Positions 27,675-35,575 of a stretch of 64,000 nucleotides of DNA are shown here, piece after piece. The notes beneath the pieces are model-generated. The model did no database searches and was not told the origin of the DNA. It was given only the letters and a program-made list of their open reading frames with translations. Positions within the stretch are counted from its first letter, which is position 1. Each line of letters begins with the position of its first letter. Source of the stretch: Candidatus Ruminococcus avistercoris (lineage in GTDB: Bacteria; Bacillota; Clostridia; Lachnospirales; Lachnospiraceae). Both the position numbers and the translations under genes were made by a program. Location of the stretch: assembly GCA_019120315.1 (NCBI GenBank), contig DWVJ01000034.1, forward strand, positions 62,001-126,000. Direction: 5' to 3'.

Positions 27675-27938
27675 ATGGAAAAAATCAGGTTTGTTGAAGA
27701 AGATGGAACGGAAACAGAATTTTTTGTCGAAGAACAGACAAGGATGAACGGATATAATTACCTGTTGGTGACCGATTCACAGGATGATGAGGCGCAGGCT
27801 TATATCCTGAAGGATTTATCGAAAGACACAGATCCCCAGGCCAGTTATGTGATGGTGGAAGACGACAGAGAATTTGAAGTGATATCGCGTCTGTTTGCCG
27901 ATATGCTGGAAGATGTGGATCTGGAAACGGAATCGTAA
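27675..27938 (+). CDS. DUF1292 protein (YrzB-like)
   Basis: A small acidic protein of 87 residues. The family pattern is a beta-strand-rich domain (EDGTETEFFVEEQTRMNGYNY near the start) followed by an acidic C-terminus ending EDVDLETES. It is regularly found after ireB-ruvX in Firmicutes; biochemical function unknown. 14 bp after ruvX. Confidence 0.9.
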   Translation: MEKIRFVEEDGTETEFFVEEQTRMNGYNYLLVTDSQDDEAQAYILKDLSKDTDPQASYVMVEDDREFEVISRLFADMLEDVDLETES

Positions 27939-27968
27939 AGAATGAAATTATCGTAAATGGAGGTACAT

Positions 27969-29633
27969 TTGAAAAAAAATAATCATGCAAAGTTGAAGAT
28001 CATTCCCCTGGGCGGACTGGAACAGATCGGGATGAACATCACTGCATTTGAGTGTGAGGACAGTATCGTGGTAGTGGACTGCGGACTGTCTTTTCCGGAA
28101 GATGACATGCTGGGGATCGATCTGGTGATCCCGGATGTGACTTATCTGAAGGAAAACGCTGAAAAGGTGAAAGGTTTCGTCATCACCCACGGGCACGAAG
28201 ATCACATCGGCGCGCTGCCTTATATTTTAAAGGAGCTCAACGCGCCTGTTTATGCGACCAAACTGACACAGGGTCTGATTGAAAATAAATTAAAAGAACA
28301 CAATCTTCTTCGAACGACAAAACGGAAAACAGTAAAGCATGGTCAGTCCATTAACCTGGGCTGTTTCCGGATTGAATTTATCAAAACGAATCACAGTATC
28401 GCCGATGCCTCAGCCCTTGCCATTTATTCTCCGGCCGGGACGGTGGTTCACACCGGAGACTTTAAAGTAGATTATACCCCTGTATTTGGGGATGCCATTG
28501 ATCTGCAGCGGTTTGCGGAGATTGGGAAAAAGGGCGTACTGGCGCTGATGTGCGACAGTACCAACGCGGAGCGTCCCGGTTATACCATGTCGGAGCGGAC
28601 GGTGGGGAGAATTTTTGATAATATTTTTGCGGAGCATAAAAATACCCGTATCATCATCGCCACCTTTGCATCCAATGTGGACCGGGTGCAGCAGATCATC
28701 AATTCCGCCTACAAATACGGCCGTAAAGTCGTGGTGGAAGGCCGCAGTATGGTCAACGTCATTACCACGGCTTCTGAGCTGGGATATCTGAATATTCCGG
28801 ATCGGACCCTTATCGATATCGATCAGATGAAAAATTATCCCGATGAGCAGATGGTACTGATTACCACCGGAAGCCAGGGCGAGTCCATGGCTGCGCTGTC
28901 CAGGATGGCGGCGGATATTCATCGCAAGGTAACCATCAAACCGAATGATACCATTATCTTTAGTTCCAACCCGATTCCCGGAAATGAAAAAGCGGTGTCC
29001 AAGGTGATTAATGAACTGTCCGCCAAAGGTGCGGATGTTATTTTTCAGAACACCCATGTTTCCGGGCATGCATGTCAGGAGGAGATCAAACTGCTCTACT
29101 CCTTGGTGCGTCCGAAGTACGCGCTGCCAGTGCATGGAGAATACCGTCATCTGAAGGCCCAGGCCGGTGTGGCGGCATCTCTGGGAATTCCAAAGGAAAA
29201 TATTTTTATCATGTCTTCCGGGGATGTGCTGGAGATTTGTGACGAGCAGGCCAAGATTACCGGAAGAGTCCATACCGGAACGATTCTGGTGGATGGACTG
29301 GGAGTGGGCGATGTGGGCAATATCGTGCTTCGCGACCGGCAGCATCTGGCGGAAGACGGTATCATCATCGTGGTGCTGACGCTGGAGCGTTACACGAACC
29401 AGCTGCTGGCCGGACCGGATATCGTTTCCAGGGGATTTGTATACGTAAGGGAATCCGAAGACTTGATGGGAGATGCCAGAATCGCAGTGGAAGACGCACT
29501 GGATCACTGCCTGGAAAGACAGATTTCCGACTGGGGCAGGATAAAAACCGTGATTAAAGATGCGCTGAGTGAATTTGTATGGAAAAGAACCAAACGGCGT
29601 CCGATGATTCTTCCGATTATAATGGAGGCTTAA
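27969..29633 (+). CDS. rnj: Ribonuclease J
   Basis: Metallo-beta-lactamase/beta-CASP ribonuclease with 5'-3' exo- and endonuclease activity, central to mRNA decay. Metal motif HGHEDHIG is near residue 72, with a second site around VVHTGDFKVDY; the beta-CASP domain and C-terminal region follow. A TTG at 27969 is chosen as the start because GGAGG (27959-27963) sits 5 bp before it and overlaps the in-frame ATG at 27957, which could not use it. This gives 554 residues beginning MKKNNHAKLKIIPLGGLEQIG. Confidence 0.92.
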   Translation: MKKNNHAKLKIIPLGGLEQIGMNITAFECEDSIVVVDCGLSFPEDDMLGIDLVIPDVTYLKENAEKVKGFVITHGHEDHIGALPYILKELNAPVYATKLTQGLIENKLKEHNLLRTTKRKTVKHGQSINLGCFRIEFIKTNHSIADASALAIYSPAGTVVHTGDFKVDYTPVFGDAIDLQRFAEIGKKGVLALMCDSTNAERPGYTMSERTVGRIFDNIFAEHKNTRIIIATFASNVDRVQQIINSAYKYGRKVVVEGRSMVNVITTASELGYLNIPDRTLIDIDQMKNYPDEQMVLITTGSQGESMAALSRMAADIHRKVTIKPNDTIIFSSNPIPGNEKAVSKVINELSAKGADVIFQNTHVSGHACQEEIKLLYSLVRPKYALPVHGEYRHLKAQAGVAASLGIPKENIFIMSSGDVLEICDEQAKITGRVHTGTILVDGLGVGDVGNIVLRDRQHLAEDGIIIVVLTLERYTNQLLAGPDIVSRGFVYVRESEDLMGDARIAVEDALDHCLERQISDWGRIKTVIKDALSEFVWKRTKRRPMILPIIMEA

Positions 29634-29667
29634 ACTACAGAGAGAAAAATGGGGGCTTAGATTACAG

Positions 29668-30015
29668 ATGAATACGATGAATGCAATCGAACAGAAGACA
29701 CGCGAATTAATCCAGCTGATCAAAGAAAGCGACTATTATAAAGACTACGAAGAGAGCCGGGAAAAGGTTGCGGCACAGCCGGAAATCAAATGGCGGGTGG
29801 ACAACCTGCGTGCGCGTACTTTTCGAATGTATAATGAGTCAAACGGAATCGATCTCTTTGAGGAGACCGACCGTATTGAAAGAGAACATCGGGAACTGCG
29901 CAGAATTCCGGAAGTAAATGAATTTCTGGAGGCGGAAATCGAACTGTGCAGAATTTTAAAAGCAACGGAAGATACCATCAATATGGCTATTGACGTTCAG
30001 ATACCGGAAATGTAA
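29668..30015 (+). CDS. YlbF/YmcA family regulator
   Basis: An all-helical protein of 115 residues, family pattern in KTRELIQLIKESDYYKDYEE and VNEFLEAEIELCRILKATEDTI. In Bacillus, YlbF, YmcA and YaaT form a complex that adjusts RNase Y action and competence or sporulation entry. It stands 34 bp after RNase J, which suggests a link to RNA turnover. Several in-frame start codons lie close together (29668, 29677). Confidence 0.88.
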   Translation: MNTMNAIEQKTRELIQLIKESDYYKDYEESREKVAAQPEIKWRVDNLRARTFRMYNESNGIDLFEETDRIEREHRELRRIPEVNEFLEAEIELCRILKATEDTINMAIDVQIPEM

Positions 30016-30036
30016 GAGACGAACGGAGCATAAGTC

Positions 30037-30441
30037 ATGAGTAAAAAGAAAAATCAGAGGGAGAGCAGGAGGCCTGCGGCAGGGAAAAAGAACAGAGGAC
30101 TTCAGCTTGCTGTTTATCTGATGCTGCTGGCGGTTATCGGACTGTTTGGCAGGGCAGCCTACAGCCTGGGATATGAAGTGTTCTGTCAGGAACCTATGAC
30201 ATCGGAGGCCGAGGCCAGGGAGGTCGAGGTCATCGTCCAGGATGGCATGTCAGTGTATCAGATTGGGCGGCTTCTGAAAAGTAAAGGCCTGATTGACAGT
30301 CCTCTGATTTTTTGGGTTCAGGAAGAATTGTCGGACTACCGTGGCAAGATCAGAAGCGGTCAGTATGTTTTGACCACGGCCCAGACGCCGGATGAAATGA
30401 TTGCCGCCATGGCCGCGCAGCCCGAGGAGGAAGAAGAGTGA
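30037..30441 (+). CDS. Short MltG-like membrane protein (no catalytic domain)
   Basis: A 134-residue protein with a basic N-terminus, one transmembrane segment (about 24-45, LAVYLMLLAVIGLFGRAAYSL) and an extracytoplasmic LysM-like subdomain as in the N-terminal part of MltG (VSVYQIGRLLKSKGLIDS-type sequence), ending in an acidic tail. The lytic transglycosylase domain with its catalytic Glu is absent. It holds the position of yrrL (mltG) in the Bacillus cluster. No frameshift remnant is visible downstream; the next gene starts at once. Confidence 0.82.
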   Translation: MSKKKNQRESRRPAAGKKNRGLQLAVYLMLLAVIGLFGRAAYSLGYEVFCQEPMTSEAEAREVEVIVQDGMSVYQIGRLLKSKGLIDSPLIFWVQEELSDYRGKIRSGQYVLTTAQTPDEMIAAMAAQPEEEEE

Positions 30442-31100
30442 TTGTAGATGAAAGGATGATCACCTATATCAATTCTCTGGATACGGGGAATACGCCTTTT
30501 CTGGAGGAACTGGAGCAAAAGGCAAAGGAGGATTTTGTCCCGGTGATCCGTCGGGAAATGCAAAGCTTCCTTAAAGTCCTTCTGGCGATGAAACAGCCTG
30601 CCAGGATCCTGGAAGTGGGGACGGCGGTGGGTTTTTCCGCACTTTTGATGTGCGAGTACAATCCGGCGCCATGCCATATTACGACCATTGAAAATTACGA
30701 AAAACGGATTCCACTGGCTCTGGAAAATTTCCGGAAAGCCGGACGAGAGGACTGCATCACCCTTTTGCAGGGTGATGCAGCCGATATCCTGAAAAAACTG
30801 ACGGACCCTTTTGATCTCATCTTCATGGATGCGGCAAAGGGACAGTATCTTCATTTTCTGCCGCAGGTTCTCCGCCTGATGAAGAAAGGCTCCATACTGG
30901 TGTCGGATAACGTACTGCAGGACGGAGATATCATTGAATCCCGGTTCGTGGTGGAAAGAAGGAACAGAACCATTCATAAACGGATGCGGGAATATCTTTA
31001 TCAGCTGAAACACAGAAAGGAACTGATTACCTGTGTGCTTCCGCTGGGAGACGGAGTGACGGTAAGTGTTTTTACCGGAAGAGGAAGGGAAGAGGAATAA
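30438..31100 (+). CDS. trmR: O-methyltransferase, probable tRNA 5-hydroxyuridine methyltransferase
   Basis: Class I SAM-dependent O-methyltransferase, 220 residues, with motif I ILEVGTAVGFSALLM and the metal-site aspartate in LIFMDAAKGQYL. It corresponds to Bacillus YrrM (TrmR), which methylates ho5U34 of tRNA. The neighbouring U32 gene and the preceding MltG-like gene match the yrrL-yrrM-yrrN order. GTG 30438 overlaps the upstream stop and has GGAGG 7 bp before it; an ATG at 30456 is an alternative. Confidence 0.82.
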   Translation: MIVDERMITYINSLDTGNTPFLEELEQKAKEDFVPVIRREMQSFLKVLLAMKQPARILEVGTAVGFSALLMCEYNPAPCHITTIENYEKRIPLALENFRKAGREDCITLLQGDAADILKKLTDPFDLIFMDAAKGQYLHFLPQVLRLMKKGSILVSDNVLQDGDIIESRFVVERRNRTIHKRMREYLYQLKHRKELITCVLPLGDGVTVSVFTGRGREEE

Positions 31101-31104
31101 AAGT

Positions 31105-32343
31105 ATGAAGAAACCGGAATTGCTGGTGCCGGCCAGCAGCCTGGAGGTTTTAAAGGTGGCTGTGGTTTTCGGTGCGGACGCGGTATATATCGGAGGGGAG
31201 GCTTTTGGACTGAGGGCCAAGGCAAAAAATTTTTCTCCGGAAGAGATGAGAGAGGGAATCCGATTCGCCCACGAGCATGGGGTAAAGGTTTATGTGACGG
31301 CCAACATCCTGGCCCACAATCGGGATCTTCCCCAGGTGGAAGAATATTTCAGACAGTTAAAAGAGATTGGTCCGGACGCGCTGATCATCGCTGATCCGGC
31401 TGTTTTTATGCTGGCGAAAAAGATCTGTCCCAATATCGAGCGGCATATCAGCACCCAGGCTAATAATACCAACTATGGCACCTATCTGTTCTGGCATGAA
31501 TTGGGAGCGAAACGGGTGGTTTCGGCCAGAGAGTTATCTCTGGAGGAGATCAAAGAGATACGGCGCCGGATTCCGGCGGATATGGAGATTGAAACCTTTG
31601 TTCACGGAGCCATGTGTATTTCCTATTCCGGCCGCTGTCTGTTAAGCAGCTTTTTTACAGGGCGGGATGCCAATCAGGGAGCCTGCACCCATCCATGCCG
31701 TTGGAAATATTATGTGATGGAAGAGCAGCGGCCGGGAGAATATCTGCCGGTGTTTGAAAATGAGCGGGGCACATATATTTTTAATTCCAAAGACCTTTGT
31801 ATGATCGAACATATACCGGATTTGGTGCAGGCGGGAATTGACAGCCTGAAAATTGAAGGGCGCATGAAGACGGCGCTCTATGTGGCTACGGTGGCCAGAA
31901 CTTATCGCCGCGCCATTGACGATTACTGTGAAGACCCGGCTCTTTATGAAAAAAATCTGGACTGGTACCGCAGTCAGATATCAAACTGTACTTACCGTCA
32001 GTTTACCACTGGTTTCTTTTACGGAAAACCGGATGAGAATTCTCAGATCTATGACAGCAACACGTATTTTCGGGATTACACGTTTCTGGGAATTGTGGAG
32101 GAAACGGACCAGGCCGGACGGTGTCACATTCATCAGAAAAACAAGTTTTCCGTAGGGGAGGAGATCGAAGTGATGAAACCGGACGGAAGCAACGTCCGCA
32201 CCGTGGTAAAGGGGATCGTTGACGAGGAGGGAAACGCCATGGAAAGCGCGCCCCACCCGCAGCAGAGTTTATGGATCGACCTTGGGACGGTCACGGCACG
32301 TTTTGATATTCTGCGGCGTGAAGAAGCTTCTGCGCAGCTTTAG
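31105..32343 (+). CDS. trhP: Peptidase U32 family protein, probable tRNA hydroxylation protein
   Basis: A 412-residue U32 family protein. It has the TIM-barrel-like N-terminus (KPELLVPASSLEVLKVAVVFGADAVYIGG) and the cysteine-rich signature HGAMCISYSGRCLLSSF with GACTHPCRW, which holds an iron-sulfur site in the TrhP/YegQ group. Those proteins make ho5U34 in tRNA from prephenate. Adjacent to trmR, the next enzyme of that modification. ATG 31105 follows AGAGGAA; the 31066 start would overlap trmR. The last 75 bp overlap the convergent sigK gene. Confidence 0.83.
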   Translation: MKKPELLVPASSLEVLKVAVVFGADAVYIGGEAFGLRAKAKNFSPEEMREGIRFAHEHGVKVYVTANILAHNRDLPQVEEYFRQLKEIGPDALIIADPAVFMLAKKICPNIERHISTQANNTNYGTYLFWHELGAKRVVSARELSLEEIKEIRRRIPADMEIETFVHGAMCISYSGRCLLSSFFTGRDANQGACTHPCRWKYYVMEEQRPGEYLPVFENERGTYIFNSKDLCMIEHIPDLVQAGIDSLKIEGRMKTALYVATVARTYRRAIDDYCEDPALYEKNLDWYRSQISNCTYRQFTTGFFYGKPDENSQIYDSNTYFRDYTFLGIVEETDQAGRCHIHQKNKFSVGEEIEVMKPDGSNVRTVVKGIVDEEGNAMESAPHPQQSLWIDLGTVTARFDILRREEASAQL

Positions 32344-32937
32344 GACAGCGTTTTTTTCGATGCGGGATACGTAGGAGCGGCTGATGCCCAGCCGTCCGGC
32401 GATGACTTTCTGCGTGTATTCTTTTTCACCCAGAAGGCCGTAGCGCAGCTTCAGCACAGTTTGCTCCTGAACTGTCAGCACGGAACCCATCAGGTCGTAA
32501 AGGCGGGCGATGTTTTCTTTGAGAGCGCAGGTTTCAACGGCATCGGGGCCGCCGCTCTCAATGATATCCAGCAGGTGGATTTCATTGCCCTCCTTGTCAA
32601 TTCCGATGGGTTCGTACAAAGAGACCTCTTTCGAGGTCTTTTTTTTGCTTCTGAGCATCATCAGAAGTTCATTTTCGATACAGCGGGCGGCGTATGTAGC
32701 GAGCCGGCTTCCCTTTGAACGGTCAAAGGTGGAGATGGCTTTGATCAGACCGATGGTGCCGATGGAAATCATGTCGTCCATATCCATCTCCGGACTCTGG
32801 TATTTTTTGACGATATGTGCAACCAGACGCAGATTGCGTTCGATAAGAATATTGCGGGCGTTTTTATCGCCCTGCTGGTACTTTTGCAGATAATGCTGTT
32901 CCTCCGTGGCGGTCAGCGGTTTTTGAAAAGTTTTCAA
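32269..32937 (-). CDS. sigK: Sporulation sigma factor SigK
   Basis: A sigma-70 family protein of 222 residues. Region 2 has ARNILIERNLRLVAHIVKKY, MISIGTIGLIKAISTFD and LATYAARCIENELLM; region 4 has GRLGISRSYVSRIEKNAVLKL. These match mother-cell SigK rather than SigE, SigF or SigG. It lacks the roughly 20-residue pro-sequence of Bacillus pro-SigK and is not interrupted by a skin-type element. TTG start at 32937 with GAGGTG four bases upstream. The 3' end overlaps the U32 gene. Confidence 0.88.
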   Translation of the reverse strand: MKTFQKPLTATEEQHYLQKYQQGDKNARNILIERNLRLVAHIVKKYQSPEMDMDDMISIGTIGLIKAISTFDRSKGSRLATYAARCIENELLMMLRSKKKTSKEVSLYEPIGIDKEGNEIHLLDIIESGGPDAVETCALKENIARLYDLMGSVLTVQEQTVLKLRYGLLGEKEYTQKVIAGRLGISRSYVSRIEKNAVLKLRRSFFTPQNIKTCRDRPKVDP

Positions 32938-32963
32938 AATACACCTCGAAGGGGATTTTATTT

Positions 32964-32972
32964 TATTCTATG
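32964..32972 (-). promoter_or_regulatory. Candidate SigE/SigK-type -10 of sigK
   Basis: On the minus strand CATAGAATA fits the mother-cell sigma consensus CATANNNTA, about 27 bp before the sigK start, with an AC dinucleotide 17 bp upstream. No good sigma-A promoter was seen here. Inference from consensus only. Confidence 0.4.
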
Positions 32973-33069
32973 TCAGCTTTTTAGTTTCTGTGCTTTTCCA
33001 GCCGGCCGGCAGATAAAGAAAGAACAAGTAAAATATTGCAGTTCCGGTATGGTATTTTTAGTCTGATTA

Positions 33070-33078
33070 TGATATAAT
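33070..33078 (+). promoter_or_regulatory. Extended -10 promoter of the YifB-like gene
   Basis: TGATATAAT gives TGn plus TATAAT (33073-33078). No convincing -35 is present. A small dyad GTGC/GCAC lies in the leader. Confidence 0.5.
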
Positions 33079-33163
33079 TTATCCATTCTATTCTAAAAGT
33101 GCATTTCGCACATTTCTCCATCCATTTAAAATCAAATATATTTTACGACAGTAGGAGGATATT

Positions 33164-34687
33164 ATGTTTGGCAACGTATTGTCCGCGGTCATTCTTGGCG
33201 TGGACACGCATAAAGTGATGGTAGAAGCCGATATCAGCGCCGGTTTGCCTGGATTTTCCATCGTAGGGGTTTCTTCTGCGCAGGGAAGGGAAGCACAGGA
33301 ACGGGTCCGCACCGCTTTGCGAAACGCGGGCATTCATCTGCCGCCCCGGAAAATCACAGTCAATCTGGCTCCCGCGGCGCTGAAAAAGACAGGCGCCGGA
33401 TTTGATCTTCCGGTGGCCGCCGCAGTACTTTGCGCCGCAGAATATATCCCGCCGGATGCGCTGCGGGATATCCTTGTCATCGGTGAGCTGGGTCTGGACG
33501 GACAGGTGCGCAGGGGAAACGGCGTTCTCCCTGTGGTGCTGATGGCGAAGGAGCATCATTGTAAAGCCTGCATCGTCCCGGCGGCCAATCAGGCGGAGGC
33601 AAGGTGTGTGGAAGGAATCCGGGTGATCGGCATCGATCATCTGTCACAGCTGCTGGAGTTTTGCAGGAGAGGGGAAGTACCGCCGCAGCATCCTGAAAGT
33701 TTGAAAAAGGCGGCGGACAGGCAGCTGGATTTTTCTGAGGTGAGAGGACAAAACCTGGCTAAAAGAGGAGCTCTTCTGGCGGCGGCCGGCTTTCATAATC
33801 TGCTGATGACAGGCCCTCCCGGCAGCGGGAAAACCATGATTGCAAGAAGAATTCCCGGCATTTTGCCCCGGATGACTCCTAAAGAGAAAATGGAGGTGAT
33901 GAAGATCTTAAGTATCGCCGGTCTGTGGGACGGGGAGGATGAACAGAATCTGCGCAGACCCTTCCGGGCGCCTCATCACAGCCTGTCCCTGCCGGCATTG
34001 ACGGGAGGCGGGAGAATCCCAAGGCCGGGGGAAGTTACTCTGGCGCACCGGGGAGTTTTGTTTCTGGATGAATTGGCGGAAGTATCCAGGAATGTACTGG
34101 AATCCTTGCGCCAGCCGCTGGAGGAGCAAAAAATCGTATTGTCGCGGCTGTCGGGAGATTATACTTTTCCGGCGGATTTTCTCTTCGTGGCGGCGGCAAA
34201 CGCCTGTCCCTGCGGCGCTTATCCGGATATGAACCGCTGCGTCTGTACCCAGGCACAGATCGACCGATACCGAGCCAGGCTCAGTCAGCCCCTTTTGGAG
34301 AGAATCGATCTGTGTGTGCAGACCGTTTCGGTGGACTGGGCCAGTCTGCAGGAAACCAAGTCCCACAAAAGAGAGACGGCGCGGATGAAAGAGCAGGTGG
34401 AGCGGGCCCGCAGGATGCAGAAAAAACGGTATGGGGATCATGGTTTTCTGTGCAATTCCCGGCTGTCAGGGGAGGAAACCCGCAGATACTGTGAGTTGAG
34501 CGATAAGGCGGAAAAATTGCTGGAAACATCCTACCGCCGGCTGGAATTAAGCGTCCGGGTCTGCCACAGGGTGATCCGGGTGGCCAGGACGGCCGCCGAT
34601 CTGGACGGCAGCGAGAAGATCGAAGAAAAACACCTGCGGGAGGCCCTGTTTTTTCGTGGAATGGATCAAAGAGACTGGAAAGCGTAA
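33164..34687 (+). CDS. YifB/ComM-like Mg-chelatase family AAA+ ATPase
   Basis: A 507-residue protein. The N-terminal Lon-protease-like domain (GLPGFSIVGVSSAQGREAQE, then APAALKKTGAGFDLP) is followed by a Mg-chelatase-type AAA+ domain: Walker A GPPGSGKTM near 218-226, Walker B LFLDELAE, and a cysteine-containing loop AANACPCGAYPD. ComM of Haemophilus is a branch-migration helicase in transformation. The gene lies 14 bp before dprA, consistent with a DNA-uptake or recombination role. Confidence 0.9.
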   Translation: MFGNVLSAVILGVDTHKVMVEADISAGLPGFSIVGVSSAQGREAQERVRTALRNAGIHLPPRKITVNLAPAALKKTGAGFDLPVAAAVLCAAEYIPPDALRDILVIGELGLDGQVRRGNGVLPVVLMAKEHHCKACIVPAANQAEARCVEGIRVIGIDHLSQLLEFCRRGEVPPQHPESLKKAADRQLDFSEVRGQNLAKRGALLAAAGFHNLLMTGPPGSGKTMIARRIPGILPRMTPKEKMEVMKILSIAGLWDGEDEQNLRRPFRAPHHSLSLPALTGGGRIPRPGEVTLAHRGVLFLDELAEVSRNVLESLRQPLEEQKIVLSRLSGDYTFPADFLFVAAANACPCGAYPDMNRCVCTQAQIDRYRARLSQPLLERIDLCVQTVSVDWASLQETKSHKRETARMKEQVERARRMQKKRYGDHGFLCNSRLSGEETRRYCELSDKAEKLLETSYRRLELSVRVCHRVIRVARTAADLDGSEKIEEKHLREALFFRGMDQRDWKA

Positions 34688-34701
34688 GAAGGGGGAGAAG
34701 G

Positions 34702-35559
34702 ATGAAAATAACACCGGAAGATACGAGGTGGCCCAAAAGGTTAGAAGGACTGAAGGGGATGCCGCCCTGCCTTTATGTCAGGGGAGAGATTCCAGACGAG
34801 GAAGAAAAGACGATTGCCATCGTTGGCGCCAGGATGTGCAGCCAATATGGAAAACAGCAGGCTTTTCGTTTTGCGAAGGAGATGGCCAGGGCAGGAGTCT
34901 CCGTCGTCAGCGGGATGGCTCTTGGTGTGGACGGCTATGCCCACGCCGGAGCGCTGGAGGGAGGAGGCAGGACCTATGCGGTGCTGGGATGCGGACTGGA
35001 TATCTGTTACCCGGAAAAAAACAGGCGGTTGTATGAAGAAATTCCCAAAAGAGGCGGATTAATCACGGAATTTTCATCGGGAAGCAAACCGCTGGGAAAA
35101 CATTTTCCATTGCGGAACCGGATCATCAGCGCGCTGGCAGATCTGGTGCTGGTGGTGGAAGCCAGAGCGAAAAGCGGTTCTTTGATTACGGCTGATTTTG
35201 CCCTGGAGCAAGGGAAGGATGTGTATGCTCTGCCTGGACGGGTAGGGGATGCTTTGAGCGATGGATGCAACCGGCTGATCGCCCAGGGAGCCGGCCTGGC
35301 TTTAAGTCCTGGGATGCTGTTGGAAATCATGGGAGCCGGCAAAGGACTCAATGAAAGTTCGGGGAAAAATACAAAGATGGGACTTGCAACGGATAGGGAT
35401 TTGGTGTATAGTTGTGTAGATTTACAACCAAAAGAATTACACAGAATTCTGGAAGAAGCAGCCCTTCCCGTCGACAGAACCATGGAAATTCTGCTGCAGC
35501 TGCAGATGGAAGGGAAGGTGCTGGAAGTATTCCGAAATTGTTATGTGAAGTATCAGTGA
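34702..35559 (+). CDS. dprA: DNA-processing protein DprA
   Basis: Loads RecA on incoming single-stranded DNA. The 285 residues begin almost directly with the Rossmann-like domain (TIAIVGARMCSQYGKQQA and VVSGMALGVDGYAHAGAL, then GCGLDICYP), so the N-terminal SAM-like domain of longer DprAs is reduced. A C-terminal winged-helix domain (about 230-285) is present. It sits between the YifB-like gene and topA, the usual Firmicutes order. Confidence 0.94.
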   Translation: MKITPEDTRWPKRLEGLKGMPPCLYVRGEIPDEEEKTIAIVGARMCSQYGKQQAFRFAKEMARAGVSVVSGMALGVDGYAHAGALEGGGRTYAVLGCGLDICYPEKNRRLYEEIPKRGGLITEFSSGSKPLGKHFPLRNRIISALADLVLVVEARAKSGSLITADFALEQGKDVYALPGRVGDALSDGCNRLIAQGAGLALSPGMLLEIMGAGKGLNESSGKNTKMGLATDRDLVYSCVDLQPKELHRILEEAALPVDRTMEILLQLQMEGKVLEVFRNCYVKYQ

Positions 35560-35575
35560 GTAACAGGAGGCTGTT

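Noticed and set aside
30037..30441. MltG-like gene as a frameshifted pseudogene
   Set aside because: No remnants of the catalytic domain follow in any frame; trmR begins at its stop codon, so it reads as a stable short form.
32269..32937. Possible skin-type interruption of sigK
   Set aside because: The coding frame is continuous through regions 2 to 4, with no recombinase gene in the window.
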